From positions 16,502,698 through 16,566,697 of the forward strand of contig NC_054869.1 in assembly GCF_018320785.1 (NCBI RefSeq): DNA of 64,000 nucleotides, written 5' to 3'. Below, one piece after another: positions 14,001 to 28,900 of this stretch (position 1 is the first letter of the stretch; each line of letters starts with the position of its first letter). Both the position numbers and the translations under genes were made by a program. Source of the DNA: Cheilinus undulatus (lineage: Eukaryota > Chordata > Actinopteri > Labriformes > Labridae). The notes beneath the pieces were generated by a model, which made no database searches, was not told the DNA's origin, and worked only from the letters and a program-made list of their open reading frames with translations.

Positions 14001-17000
14001 TTTATTAAGATTAATAAAACTCAGCTACAGTTAGCTATAGCTTATCATCTCCAGAAATAAAGTGATCATTGACAAATTAATGCTTAAAAACCTGGATGAA
14101 ATAATGTTATAGACATCCTGAAATGGGCAGTAATTGAAACATTTTAACTGAAAAGTGAAACCTGTAAATAGGTACTCCGAGTCTGGCATTACTATGTTTG
14201 GGCCACTTGTAAAAATGTAGACTTAACATTGTTAGCTACCTTACAGTACCAAACTGAGGCCTTTTTTTTCCTCATAGTCTAATCTCAAGAAAGCTTCATT
14301 AGTGTACTACAATAAGAAAGAGTCATTGCATTTTCTTTTCTATGCTCTCACAGATCTGACTTAAACCAGTGTAAAACATATGGGTCTTGAAAAGACATCG
14401 CATTTTATGTCAGATTTTCTGTATATAACCTGCATTATTAATGAATGAAAGGATGAATGGAAATGAAACAGTCTTCCTGCTTGTGCTTATGCTAAGCTCC
14501 ATTGAAACAACCTGAAACGATCATGTTCACTGCATTGAAAAAGTAGCTTTAATTTGATTTATTTCTGGTTAAGCTCATTAAATAAGCAATTGATATTTGC
14601 TCTTGAGTAGGAAAAATATAAATGTAAATGGTATATAAAATATCATGAAATTTATGTATTTTCTTTTATTATATCATTTATAATCATAGTGGTAGAACTG
14701 ATAATATTTTTTAAAAAAATGTATTAATTTGGCTCTTTGAAATTGAGAAGAAAAAGGAATGCGGCACATTCATGGTGTAGAAGAAAGTCTGCAAGGAAAC
14801 AAGAAGAAGGTTTCAACATGGTGTAGAATACATTTACCATACAACCACCATCCTGCTCACTGCTAACTTGTTTGTTGGTTGTTTGGACTGTGATGTAATA
14901 GGTCAACTAGAAGAAGGTCCAATAGTAACTAGCTGGAAGGGGGAATACCTCATTCTACTATGGTAGTAGGACATACTGTATTTCTGTCAGTTAATCGATA
15001 CCCCCCTGGTGCTTGAATACTGGGACAAGGGCGGTAGTTGTTTTAAATGGCCTCAATGAGCTATAAAAGTTTAGTTCAGCTTGCATACAGAAGCACTGAA
15101 TGCTGTGCTAAGCATTGTCATTAAAACTAATGCAGATATGTCCAATTATCTCTTCTCTTAATGCAGATATCCACTGCTGTGAGATTGATGAAATAGCTCG
15201 GCTGGATTTCTTTTTTTAACAACTTTGCCCTCTGTTATTTTTAACAGTTTAGCAGGCATGATCTTCACTAATGTTTGGATGATTCTTGGAGGCTGTAAGC
15301 AACTCCCTGTTGGTTTTCTGCAGCTAAGGAACTAAAGCAAATTTTTGCCAACTATAGCAATTATTAACATGAGTGTTGCCTCTACCTGAACTGCAAACAG
15401 AGCTCAAGTTCTTCCTGTTAAACTGTTCAAATATCACGTGTAATCTCAAAGGATCAAACTCTGTTTAGAAAAATATTTAAATATATTTCTCTGCTCTGTG
15501 ATCATCAGCAAGAGGGCTAATTCCGATGGTGGTAGCTGCAGTGAAACTTGGCACGTGAGCTGTGTGCGCTTTCTGGTGCAGGGGTTAACAGAGCCGGACA
15601 GAGCGAGAGGAACAGAGTTAACTGTAATCTATTCCACGACAAAGAGCTATTCATAAGAGGGTTAAACTGATTAGGGAGACAGGAGGATTGAAGAGAGAAA
15701 TTTGGGGGAGTGGGGGGGGTGAGCTGTCAGAGGCCGGGGGCCGGTCTCAGACTTATGATTGTATTCAAATCAAAACACATCCCACAATGCACCTCTGCCC
15801 CCGACTCTCTTATGCACATACGGATGGACAAAGAAAAGCAGTGCTGATGCTTCTGCAAACAGAATAATCTGTCTTCCTCCATAGTTCCCCCTGCTATTGT
15901 ATCACATGTTATTCACCATAACCCTTGTACTTCTTAGTCAGTCAAAACCAGTGGGAAACCCCAATGCTAAAATCACATGTTGATTTCACTGCTTTTGAAC
16001 AGTTGATGCCCTCTTCTAGACCTTTAGAGCCCAATAAACAAAGTAAATAAAATTTAACAAAGCTTAATAGAAAAAAAGGTGTAATACAGAATGTAAAATA
16101 ATTATGAAGGTACAATGTGGGAGGCTTAATCCGTTGTCGGTCCAAATACTATAGCTTCACTTTCAGAAAACCTTAATCAATCTAGTCTTTAAAAAAAGAG
16201 TAGGAGATCAGATTGGTAAGACAATGCCGGCTCTGAGCCAGCAGCACTACTCTGAAAGCTGAGTTATTCCTAACCTGCCACCCACTGGGCAAGAACCTGA
16301 CTCCAGCTAATATGAAGAGGGTGCAGCTTAGAGGTTCACACAGCACTCATGGATTAGCGTTTCCATTTATTACCCTTGGCTGCACTGCAGTCAAACCTGT
16401 TGGAAACAAGGGCTCATTTTAAGGTGCACTAGAGCTGTCATGTGATAGCTGCTGGAGGAAAAACAGTGAGGAAGAGGAGGAGGAGGAAGAGGGACATGAG
16501 AGAGGAGCAGCAGCTATTGTTTCATCCGTTCTCCCTGTCTGACAGAGAGTCTAATGATGTTTGTCTCTGGAGAAGGACTTACGGACATTGTGCTAGTGTA
16601 GAACGAGGAGGAGTGATGAATGTGTCTGCCAGGGAGTTAGGGAGCACAGAGGTCTCAAAGGTCAAGCTCTCATTGGTTGTCAGTGGATTATCGATGCACA
16701 CAATTCAAGTAACCTTCCCGTAACCCCTCAGACGGTTCCTTTTTGAACTGAAGGAAAGCTTCCCTTTTGAAAAAAAGGGCTGTTTTTTTTTTAAACCAAT
16801 GTTGTTGATTTCCCGTCTCGTGCACATAATTGCAACATATCTGGATTTTAACCATGCACCAGAAAGAAAAACAAGCTTTTCTGCAGACAGAGCACCTGCC
16901 GAGTGGCATTTAGGATTTCAGTTCAAGTCCAAAGATGCAACATTCAAATTTGAATAAAGCAACATTTGTCACACAGCGTCAGCCCTTTGTCTGTCTACAT

Positions 17001-20000
17001 GCTGAAAGGAAATCGCTCCTTTCTTTCTCAGCGTCTCATTCATTTCTCTCACCCTTCCCTTTCTGCCTCTTGTGCTTCTGGATCTGCCCCATTTTTTTCA
17101 CCCTAAACATGTTTTTTCCCCTCTTGTAATTTTTCAAATCTCTGACAGTAGAAACCCACCCCCTCTGCATTATGAACCCTCCCTCACCCACATTTGGCCC
17201 CGCCAGGTTTCTACAGCAACTGAATTCAAATCTAAACCTACAGCCAGGGCTTTCCTTAGTCTCATCACTATGGTAACCTGAAGGGAATGAAGAGTGGGGG
17301 GCTGCCGTCTCTTTGTAGTGATGGACAAGAAGGAGGCTACGGGAAAGGGTTAAGTGTTCGACAGTGAAACCCAGGGGGCAGGGCTCTCGCCAAATTTTTG
17401 AAAATCAACATGTAGACGTACCCACGTGCTTCTGAAGCCACGAGATCAACGCACATGGTCAGCGTGAGGGATTGTCTCAGTCATGTTACAGAATATGACA
17501 GGAGCTGTTATTAGCTGTAGTGATCTTTAAGTAACCTGTAATATTTTTCCACCGGATTAGTTGTGTGTTAAAGAGGGTTTGTGTGATTTTGCACGTGAGA
17601 GTGTTTTCCCTCTTTGCCTGTGATGGGCTGTGAAATCCACATCCAGTTGGAAAGGTTGCATAGGTTACAGCTCAGGGAGGATCCCTCATTGAGAGATAAA
17701 GGGAAAATGCCTAAAGTTATCCACACACCTGTTATCGTCTCCCCGCACATTTCCTCTTTCCATCCCTCGCCCTGCCCGGTTGTTTGACAGATGCAGACTG
17801 AAACGAGAGGCATTCATTTATTTTATGGTGCCACTTAAGTGAACACCGCCCATCTAATGCTGCTCTGTCTTTCAGGAGGTCAGTCAAACATTAAACCTGA
17901 CTATTAAGCTCAGCAACAGGCTCGGTCAGGAATGCAGGGTTAATTGTTAGCTATTGTTGTCTGTCTTTACTCACAGTGTGTGTTTCACCCTGCCTTTAGG
18001 CCACATATAGTGTCCAGCGAATTTCATAGCTCTCAGGCTCTGCTGCAGACTCTGCTGTCTGGAGGGAGAGTGGTGTGAATAGAGAGGATATTGTGTTTCT
18101 CTTGATATTGTCTCTTCAGGGTTGCAGGGCATACAGTAACATAATTCACTGCCCTTTTCTGCTCTAGAAGTCATATAAAGACCGTTATTGAAATTCACAG
18201 TCGCTTTCTATGTCATCTTAGCAACTCGTCAGATGCAAACAAGTGCAAAAGAATGCCGGAAACTTCCCCACATTCCCCTGTTTACTTTCAAACTGCCTCA
18301 GCCAGGGTCTGTTATGAGCAACGTGTGTGTTTCCCCCCTGCACGCATCCTCCTGTCGTTTAAAGCCCTAAGATTGAAGGGGGGGAAAAAAGAGTTCATTG
18401 AGAGACAGAATAAAAGGAAGAGGGGGGCGGGTGGGTGGGGAAGGGTAACTTCAGTACCCTGAAAACCAGGCTGCAGTCACCAGGCAACCGGCAGATCAAG
18501 TTTCAAAGCCTGACAAGGAGTTGTAAGAAGTACAGAGGGGAGCAGAGGGAGCGGGGTATGGCTGTGTGGCTGTGGATCCATCTGTGTCTTTTGAGGGTGT
18601 TCACACAAGTTCAGAGCATGCATCTGCCATGCTCCACATTGTTTATCTCCTACCAGTAACATGTGACTCACTTCATTATGCATCCTTTGTAGGATTCCCT
18701 CTGAAGATAAAAACTGCACACATGAAAATAGATTCAAACACTTCCTCTGTTGGATCGTTTCAGTGGAAATGCCGAGGAGGATTCCCAGCAGGCTCATCTT
18801 TTCCCTGCACTCAACTACCCCCAAAAACCCTAAATGACAGGACATCATCTGTAATCTTGCATATCTCCACTGTCATTACTTGAGTGATTCATGTGTTTGT
18901 CTCTAACATTGGCCTGTATCTTCTCATCCTCTGAGCACCATCATTTTTCTTCCCCTCCAGTTCTTACAGATGTTATTGACAAATATTCTCTCAAATCCTC
19001 TCAAATAAAGATTCTGGTAAACAGATGGAAGTACTTGTTTATACTGGGTATCCCTCCCATACCAGTTACCCTGACAAATATATACATAGGTGGGAAAACA
19101 CTGATTACTGAGATTTTGCTATCTTAGAACAACCAAGGACTCCCCCAGACCCAAATGAAAAAAAGTGATATTTTTTGGTCATAAATTTATAGCAGTTAAA
19201 ATTGTTTCTGTCATTTAAGTCCAAACAAAATAGCCCTGCACACAAGTGCTTTTAACAAAAGACCATTGTATGAACTCTTCCTTAGCATTTTATGGTGATT
19301 TTGGTTAGTATGAGTAAATTGATTTTTACCAATCTTTGCTCTGACAGAGCTCCTGAAATCTATGGTGCACCCCCAAGGGGGTCCCAGATCTCAGGTTGGG
19401 AACCAGTGGTCTAGATCAGCCATTTTCAGTAGGTGCCTTCTGGCTTTGTTTGGGGTGTTTTCAAAATGATTTAAATCAACCAAGAATTACCATGAATGTG
19501 CAGATTATTAGCATTACCCAGCATTACTAATCAAAATCAAATGCCTTTTACCTGAAATCACATCAGTGCTGAGGTCAGTGAGTGAATAGGCTTACACCAG
19601 TTCAGCAGGTGTGCAAAAATGGCTAATAATCAAATCTACAAAGCAGCATTATGCAAAATGGTGTTGTGGCTGATAAGGGAAAGCAGGAAGGAGGGAGTGT
19701 CTTGCCCTGTAAACTCTACTTTGATTTTACATATTCATAAACAAAAAGGAGGAAATGAACATGCCGGCAATCAGAAAAGCAGCCTGATTTTGTGCCACAT
19801 GTTTCCACCGGTTTTGCACCATTTGCATGATATATACAAGCCTCATCACCCTGGCTGCTCTCTCTTGCTGATCTTTCCTTGAATATTTCCTGCAGTCATC
19901 ATTGGCTCACCCTGACGTCTTGCAGAAATTTAACTAGGAGCTGGCAAGAAAAAGTAAAGTTGGGTTGTAAAATTTTTCTGTTTCTGTGCAAAAAATAAAA

Positions 20001-22840
20001 ATGCAGCGCTACCCCAAAATTTTGGTAACATTCAAGAGTGCAGTGCATGTGTGAAAGGGGCTTATGACTTTGACTGTGGCCTTTGTGCCACTGGATGCCT
20101 GCGTCCTCTAAGCCCTCGTTCTGCATGTGCTGACTCTGCCTGTCTGGCTGTTAGTGTGTAAATGGGTGTGTGCTGATCCTCTCTCTCTCCCTCTCTCTCT
20201 CTCACTCTCTCTACCTCTCTACCCCTTCCTCTTTGCCCTCCCACCCTCACCCTTTCTCCTGCAGGCCGTGTTTCTCTGACCCGGGGCGCCTCTCTGCTGG
20301 TGGAACGGCTGACCCTGGAGGACGAGGGCTGGTTTGAATGCCGCATCCTCCTCCTGGACAGCAAAAAGGACGACTTTCGTAATGGCACATGGACCTTCCT
20401 CTCCATCACAGGTGCAGCACCGCAGGAGTTAGGGGACTCTGGAGCTCATCACTGGCACTGTCTTTGTTTAGACCAGCCTCAGCATGGAGCCTGGCTGGGT
20501 CTCTGAAGGCCCTGGCAAGATGAAATTTTCCGTGTGTCAAAGCAGCATATCAAGGCATTTCGTCTCATGTTGTGCACACATCTTGTCTTGTTCTGTGCTG
20601 ATCCTGCTGTGAGCTGATGTCAACATAGGAGATGATTTTAAGAATAACAGAACAGGGGGGTGTAGGTTAGAGATTACGGTTGAAATGCTTAAATCTGAGT
20701 GTTTTCAGCCCAAGTCCTTTCCGGTATTTGTCCCATGCTATTGCTGGATATGCCACAAAAGAGCTCTTTTGACAATGTAAAGGAGAAATGTTTTTACTAC
20801 ACTGAATGAATAGCCTGCAAATGCTGCATCAGGTTGCAGATGACCTCTGGCTTCAGTAGCATTACATCATTGCACACAGTTGATATGTAGTAAACGTGTG
20901 TTACCTCAGAGCATTCGAAGTAATCCAAAACCAGACATGACACAGAGCTCTTTACTCTGACTATGAGGACACATTTGAGCAAAACCCCTTCTGTTTTCAG
21001 TGAAGGAGTGTATTTTTAGCCTCTATGATGCTGGTAGAAGGAAAATAACATGAATCTGACAGTGTTAGACTCCTAATCTTTCAGCAGAAACACTGGCAAT
21101 AAATATTACAAAACGGAATCCTGTCATTTCAGCTCCAGCTTGCATCGTCTTTCATGTGTGCTTCGTGTTGGCTGCACCTCCCCGCTGTCACAGCTGTGTC
21201 TTTCTTCATAAGTTTTACCTCCATAAATCTCCCTACAAGTGACTTGATTCATTATATAGCCAAGCTGAGCCAGGAAAAAAAACAGAATAAAAGCATTCTG
21301 TACAAAGCATTCTCCATATAAAAGCTAAACTGGGCTTTTACTTTGAAAAGCACAAATCAGAAGTGTAATAAAGTGTTTATCTTGCGTTTGTCAAAATTCT
21401 ACCTGTGCAGAAAACAGAGAGCTTCACCAGTAGTTGAAGTTTAGAGAACAATTTTTTTAGACCGACCCATTTTGGCTTGTGGTCTTCATCATAAAACAGA
21501 TTGCAAACATGCAGGACTAGATCTTCATGATGCACATTTGAAAGCTACAGGATATCAATACTTCCCTTGCACATAGATGTTATTTGCTGATCTGATTTTA
21601 TTTCTGATTTCTGCATTCAGATCTCACAGTCAGCTGAGTTCTCCAATCATCCTCTTTGTCCCCCATGCTCATTTGAATATGTAAATAGGAGTAAATTTTT
21701 AATCTGTGCTCTCTTTGTTCTAGCTCCACCTGTGTTCATCAAGAAACCACCAACTTTCGTGGAGGTTTTGCTCGGAGACTCTCTGACTCTCAGCTGCGGA
21801 GCCCACGGCAACCCTCGTCCAACTGTTGTCTGGCATAAAGATGAGAGCCGAATAGAAAAACATGAAAAAATAAAAGTGAGATGAATTAACAGATGGCATT
21901 TTCTGTATCTTAATGAAACACTTTCAGAATTAGCATTTTCAGTAGGACTTGTACCTTTGATGTTTCCTTTGAAGCAAACTGCTTTGTTGTCCTCTCTCAA
22001 CTGAAGCTTTAAATTCCCTCTCAGACTTTTCTCCTCCTCTCTTCACCTTCGCCCCCTCTTTAGGTGCTCAATGGTACCTTGTCTTTGGCCTCCGTCACAA
22101 GAAATATTTCAGGAGTGTACACATGTCACGTGTCCAACTCGGAGGGCAACCTGACCCACTCTACGCAGCTGCAGGTTAAAGGTAGGTGTAGGACTCTCAG
22201 TCATCAGGGGGAGACAGTAACTGCATTTTTGCAGAAGTAGACTTTAGCAACCTACTTTCTAAAAGGTCCCTCCAGATTAAAAGCCAAGTAACAACTTAAT
22301 AATCATCCTAACAGAGTCTATACTGCCACCTACAGACTCTTCTCTGTTACTGCTCTGATTTAAGGCTCAAATGATCTGTTATCTGGATTTTGACTGACTT
22401 CATCTCTGTTAACATGGTTCTCATTTAGGGGTTGTTTTGTTTTCCAATTTATCCTAAGGTCCTCCAATCATCATCATCTCCCCAGAGGACACCACTCTCA
22501 ACATGTCCCAGGATGCAGTTCTGCAGTGTCAAGCTGATGCCTACCCTTCTAACCTCACCTATGAGTGGTTAAAACAAGGACAGAACGTTTACCATATTGA
22601 GTAAGTACAGGCCAGCCCTATAAACCAAAGATATTTAATATACTCTATATAAAGTAGACAAAGTTAAAATGACTTTCTTATGTAATGTCGATATGAAGAT
22701 CAATATCTCAAGTGCAATACTGGGTAAAATATTCTGAAATGTCCATGATTGGAGTTTTTCAAAGTACTTTAGTGCAAGCTTTCTTTCTTCTTGTCTTGTT
22801 ATTATTTTCACCCATTCAAATGAAATGCATCTATGTTTTG

Positions 22841-22908
<68 letters not shown>

Positions 22909-25900
22909 AAGAACCCCTTGTATGTGTGTTTTAAACATGATAGAAAATATCTTACTTTTAGTTGCACAATTCTAGACTACAATCAGGAGCTCACAGCTGG
23001 TAGAATTTAATTACCTTAAAATAAATAAATCTTAATTTGATCAGTAATAAAAGTTATTTCATGCTTTTTAAATTCAAATAATAATAAAAAAAAAAAAAAC
23101 GGTTTTCCTAGTTTGTCAAAACTAGTTGTCATGCTGTGAATTAATTTATTCATTTATTTAATTTGGACACATACAATGCCTTTAAAAGTATTCATCCCCT
23201 TAAATGTTTCTCCTCTTATTGATTTTGTAAATCAATCATGGTCAATTTCATTTGGCTTTTTTGACTAGAAAAATAACCTTTTAAATGTCAAGGTGAAAAC
23301 AGATTTCTACAGAGAAATGCCAATTAAATAAAAATATGTAAGGTAAAATAGGTGACTGCGTAAATATTCACCCCTCTCAAAGTGACTGACCTAATTCAAC
23401 AGAGGTCCAGCATTGGTGCTAGTCATCTTACAGTTAGTGAAATAGAGATCACCTGAGTGCAGTGAATGTTGATTGGATGTAGTTTAAAGACATCTGTGTC
23501 TAGAAGGTCCACTGACTTGTTATCAGTATTCCTGGCTACCATTACACCATGGATACATAAGAACACTCCAAGAGGAAAGGTTATTCAAAAGTATAAGTCA
23601 GGGGACGGATACAAAAAAGGTTTCCAATGCACTGAACATCACCCGGAGTTCAGTCAAATCCATCATCAAGAAATGAAGCAATATGGCACATGTGCAAATT
23701 TGCATAGTTTAGGCTGTCCTCACAAACTGACTGTGCAATAAGGAGACCAGTAAGAGAGGCCACCAAGACACATGACTACTCTGAGGGAGTTACAAGCTTC
23801 AGCAGCTAAGATCAGAGAGACTTTGGAGTGGCCAAGTCAAAACTGAGACCTCAATCAAATAGAGAGATTGTGGCTGGACTTTAAAGGGATGGTCACACCT
23901 GATCCCTGTGCAACCTGACAAAGCTTGAGCAGTTTTACAAGGAAGAATGGAGCAAAACTGCTGTGTCTAGATGTGCAAGCCTGATTGAGACCTATCCACA
24001 CAGACTCAATGCTGTGATTGCAGCCAAAGGTATCTCTTCTACTGACTTGAGGGGGGGGGGTATTTATGTAGTCACTCATTTTACATTACATTTTTTTAAG
24101 TTGACATTACTTTGTAATAATCTGTTTTCACTTTGACATTTAAGAGGTTTTGTATGGTTTTTTGGGGGTGTCAAAAATGCCAATTATATTGACCATGATT
24201 GATTTATAAAAAAGCGTAATACATCCAAGGGGGTGAATACTTTTTATAGGTACTGTAAATGACTGCACAAAAATGATTTCTAAACATATGAAGGATATGT
24301 CAGGAGAACTTAGGAAGACAACAGACTTACATTAGGGACCTTACCTTTCTGAGACAAAAAAGAAAATAAAAAAACAAGATTGAAGTCGTCAGACTAAGTG
24401 TCGCTAACTCTGTGACACCCCTTTCCAGGTATTCTAATTATAGTCTTTGGACACAATGATGTTTAAGCCTGTAAATAAACACAGTGGATCGATAGGGCAT
24501 TTCTCTGAACCATGCTGCGAATACAGTCAAGTCCAATGAGATTAGATGTAACACCATTATATCGTGTTGTCACGGACAAAGGAGATTACTGTACAGATTA
24601 TCGCAATATTTCCCATCCCATGATAGGAACCTTCTCAGTATTGTTTGATTTCCATTAAAGTAAGTTTAGGCTCATTGAATAATCTTAATTTTTATCTTTT
24701 GGTGTCAGGTCCCTTAAGTCCAGAGTGAAGGTTTTGGTGGATGGAACGCTTCTTATCCCTAATCTCATCCCAGAGGATGCTGGCAACTACACCTGCATCC
24801 CAACTAATGGGATACTGACCCCGCCCTCAGCGTCTGCACACCTTAAAGTCAAACGTAAGGGTTTGCTCTTTGTGTGGATCCATAATTTTATATATCCCTA
24901 TGTTTTGTTAGAGTTGCAGGGAACCAATAATTTCCCTGTATAGTCTGGTTCAGACCAACTTTAATTACATTAAAAACACTCCTCTTCCTCTTTTGTCCCA
25001 GATCCTGCTCGTGTTGGCCGAATGTCCCGGGAAACATACCTGCCCTCAGGAATGGAGGGAGTCATAGTCTGCCCTGTCCAAGCTGACCCCCCTGTGTTGT
25101 ATGTCAACTGGACCAAAGATGGGAACGATTTGAATCTTGACAACGTAAGTTTAGTATCATAGAAAACAATGTGTCCCATTTCAGAAATTATTTAGTATTA
25201 CAAATATTTTATAAATCATTATTCCTCCTCTGATATATCCAGTATCCAGGGTGGATGGTGAACTCAGAGGGTTCAGTTTTTATAACAACAGCCAATGACA
25301 ACGCAGTGGGCATGTACACATGTACGCCCTACAACAGTTATGGCACTATGGGGAGGTCTGAACCTACCAAGGTCATTCTGCAGGTGAGATGATGTTTAAG
25401 CATGACTTAAATCTTTAATTTGAGTGTATACAGTTATAATATGGGCAAAAGTGAAAATGCCTCCTCTCCTCTCCAGGACCCTCCATCATTTAAAGTGCTC
25501 CCTCGGCCTGAGTATCTCCAGGAGGTGGGCAGAGAGTTGATCATCCCCTGTGAAGCCAGTGGAGACCCTGCTCCTAACATAACGTGGAGCAAGGTGCAGG
25601 AAGTTTTCAAGTCTGATAAAGAGAGATGCTACACAATCAAGTCTACTTATTCCCATGGTTTAACTTTTTGCTGTCATTCCTCAGATTGGTCCTACTCCTC
25701 GTTCCCCGTACACTGTGCTGGCTAATGGTTCCCTTCTGCTGCAGCCACTCAATAAAGACCACCAAGGGGGCTGGGAGTGCTTAGCTACCAATCGAGTAGC
25801 AACTGTCAGCACTGGAACTGTGGTCATGGTGCTAGGTGAGTTGGCAGATCTGATTTCAGCAAACACAATGTTTCCTTTTGAATTATGTTATTCATAACTT

Positions 25901-28900
25901 TCATGTAACACCACACACCCATGACAGTCAAGATGAACAGCTTCCTACTGCTGTACAGAATGGAGAAGTCAACAGTCTGGGTCGCCACCTAGATTTATAT
26001 GCAAGGTTTTTTTGGTTTGAATGAGAGAAAGTTGTGGTTCAGCAGGATACATCAGCAGATAAGGAGACCATCCTTGGATATACTTCTACAGAACCCTGTC
26101 AGAGACAGCAAAAGCTGTCAGGAGTAAATGAATAGTAGTAGATCCTCTGTTGTCTATGTAGGCTCCAATAGACAGTAGCGACAAACAGACTTCTCTCAAT
26201 CCTGACATCAAATATTACTAAATTTAATCAAAATGTGACTAACATTAAGTGCCAGAACATTGACTGGCAACCGACAATAATCCTGATATGGTTGTCAAGG
26301 GATGCCAACAAGCAAAAGTTGGCAAATTAGCACCTATCTATAGTTTGATGATGAAAAATATCTTGCCCTTTACTTCCCAAACGGCAACATTATTGACCCC
26401 AAATTAATAAAAATGGGCCACAATTTTGCAGTCTTTCATCTTGTCAGCTGCATACTGAGAAAGCTTATCCACTATTGTAGACATACATCACTGAAACAAA
26501 ATTCTGCCTCCATTTTTTAAACATCATTTTTGGGGCTTTGTACCCCTATCTGGACAGGACAGCTGAAGAGAAGCAGGAAACATGCACAAAATAGTGCAGA
26601 GACTGGGAATTGATCCCATACCAGTGCATAATGACCAACTGAGCCAAACTGGTGCTCTGGCTCAGATTTTTCATGATTTCAGTGATTTGAATAGTGTCCC
26701 AGCTGCTGTATAAGGGTCTAAAGAGCCAAGAACCTAGTTATCTCAGGTTTTCTGTGGTTTTCTGTGATGTAAACATACGTCATACTGAAAAGGTGGAGAA
26801 TAAAGCAATAGTGCTACAGCACCATGTAGTGTTCAGTAGTAGCTGCCACTGTTCCAAGCTTTTTTATGCCCTTCAGGCATTCACGTGGTCAAATGACTGA
26901 GAGCTATGAATACCTGTAGCAGTTTCACAAAGGGAGGTTTATTTTCTTTTTTATCACCTTAATTCCCCTCAATTTTCTTCACATCTGCACCTCATCTCCA
27001 CTCAGTCTCTCTCTGCTTGACAGTCTTCACTGACGTGTTTATAAAGACTTCTGAATGACACAACTTTTGATATGATTTACTCACTGCTCTGCTGTACACC
27101 AGGCCACCCATGTAAGGAGGAGTATTCTTGTTAATGATGTAGAGCAGTGGTTTACAAACCTTCTTTTTTCAGACCCCCTTTACTTGTCCTAGGAAAAGCT
27201 GAGCCCCAGGACCAACACAAAAGAAAAAATAAAATAAATGTGAATTGTTTTAATTGATAAAATTTCAACAGAGAATGCATATACACACATTTTGTTGCAC
27301 AAATATATTTTATAATGTATACATTATGTGTCTAATCAAGACTTTAAGAAAATTTATGCAAATCTAATATCCGATGTGAGTATCTTAATTATGATAGTGC
27401 AGCATGCTGTATGGTGGTAGTGCATCAAACAGCTGTACAAATCAACTAAAACACCTGCTTATGGATGTCCATATGTAAAATAATGTAGCTCTTTCCATTT
27501 CAGTCAACATATAAACAAGAGGGATGCTCAGTTGCTCATATTTTAATAATAAATTTCCCACAAACATAACAGCAGTTGCCTACTGCAAACATCATTCATA
27601 ATTCCCTGTAGAAGTAATAGCCATTATATTTGCAAGGATTTGTTACATGTGTTACATAACCTCTCATGACATCAATATGTGATTTTATTTTCTAAAACGC
27701 ACAGCTGCTTTCATGCTTCCATTTTTTAAATTGCATGCATTTTAATAATTAGCACATGGGTTTATTGGCTTTAGTATCTCCATGCTTGTTTTATTTGTGT
27801 TTTGAGCATCCATTGTACACTTGTACCCACCTTGTACATAAGCAGAATTTATACATAAACTATGAAATTGCACGCAGGTTCTAAAAACTTGTCAGTAAAT
27901 AAATAAACTACAATGACCACAAGGATTATTTTTTAATTTTTATTTTACATTTTGGGGAGCTATTACAGAAAGTGGAAGATTTTAGAATAGAATAGAATAG
28001 AATAGCATTTATTATCATCATACAACGTATAACGAAATTACAGAGAGCTGCTCCTCTCACAGTGCAAACAAACATAATGTAACATACAAGTAGTGCAATA
28101 TTACAAAAAGAAAAGTGCAGTGTAACAAGTAACTGTGCAATATGCAATGGGTTTTCACATTTTGTAGGTTCACAGTTGATTCACATTGTGTGAATCGGTA
28201 ATGTGTGAGTTTAGGGTTGTTATGGCTCTGGCAAAGAAAACTTCCAATAAATATTGCAAATCCCTGCAAAATTGCTTCTACATTTTAAAAAGAGGGGTGC
28301 CTCTGGTATACCCTCAAAATGCTGGTGCTCGTGAAAGGGGGAGGGGGGTGTTAAACTTAAGACCAACAGCATTACTATAAAGGATCAAGGGCCAGGCACT
28401 CAAATATGAAATGGGTCTTTAATTAATAGGGCTAGAAACCTTAGAAATTTAGAAATGGGTTTTTGCCTTCTTCAGGGTGTAATGACACACTGGCTTTACA
28501 TTTTCTAGGAAATTACTGATTAGCTATTAGCAAATTATTATTACCCTTTTGGGAAATCTATTACATTTGAAGAATCGTATTGAAATACTGCATATCAGTT
28601 TTTACATTTGTGGTTTATAATATTTTGTGACTATTCTGTTGGCAGGTGTTACAGATCTCTCCTATCCCCTCTCCATTTCTACTCATGACAAGTGCAAAGC
28701 TTGATCACCGTGGAGAGAAAGGAGAGACTGCCCTCTAGTTTACTGATGAGGAATGGTTACTTTATAATGGTTTTAGAAACAGAAAAATAAATGGCTGCAA
28801 CAACACCTGGCCAAGGTGCATCTTACCTTGGGACACACTACAATCTGTGACACTAAAACTGAAAGACTTCATGTTTTGACTTTTATTTCAACGTTTTTGA

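Noticed and set aside
18477-18848. 123-codon minus-strand frame in the 10-kb igsf9 intron
   Set aside because: No motif or family match, overlapped by equally long plus-strand frames, and no flanking splice sites that fit igsf9 phase.
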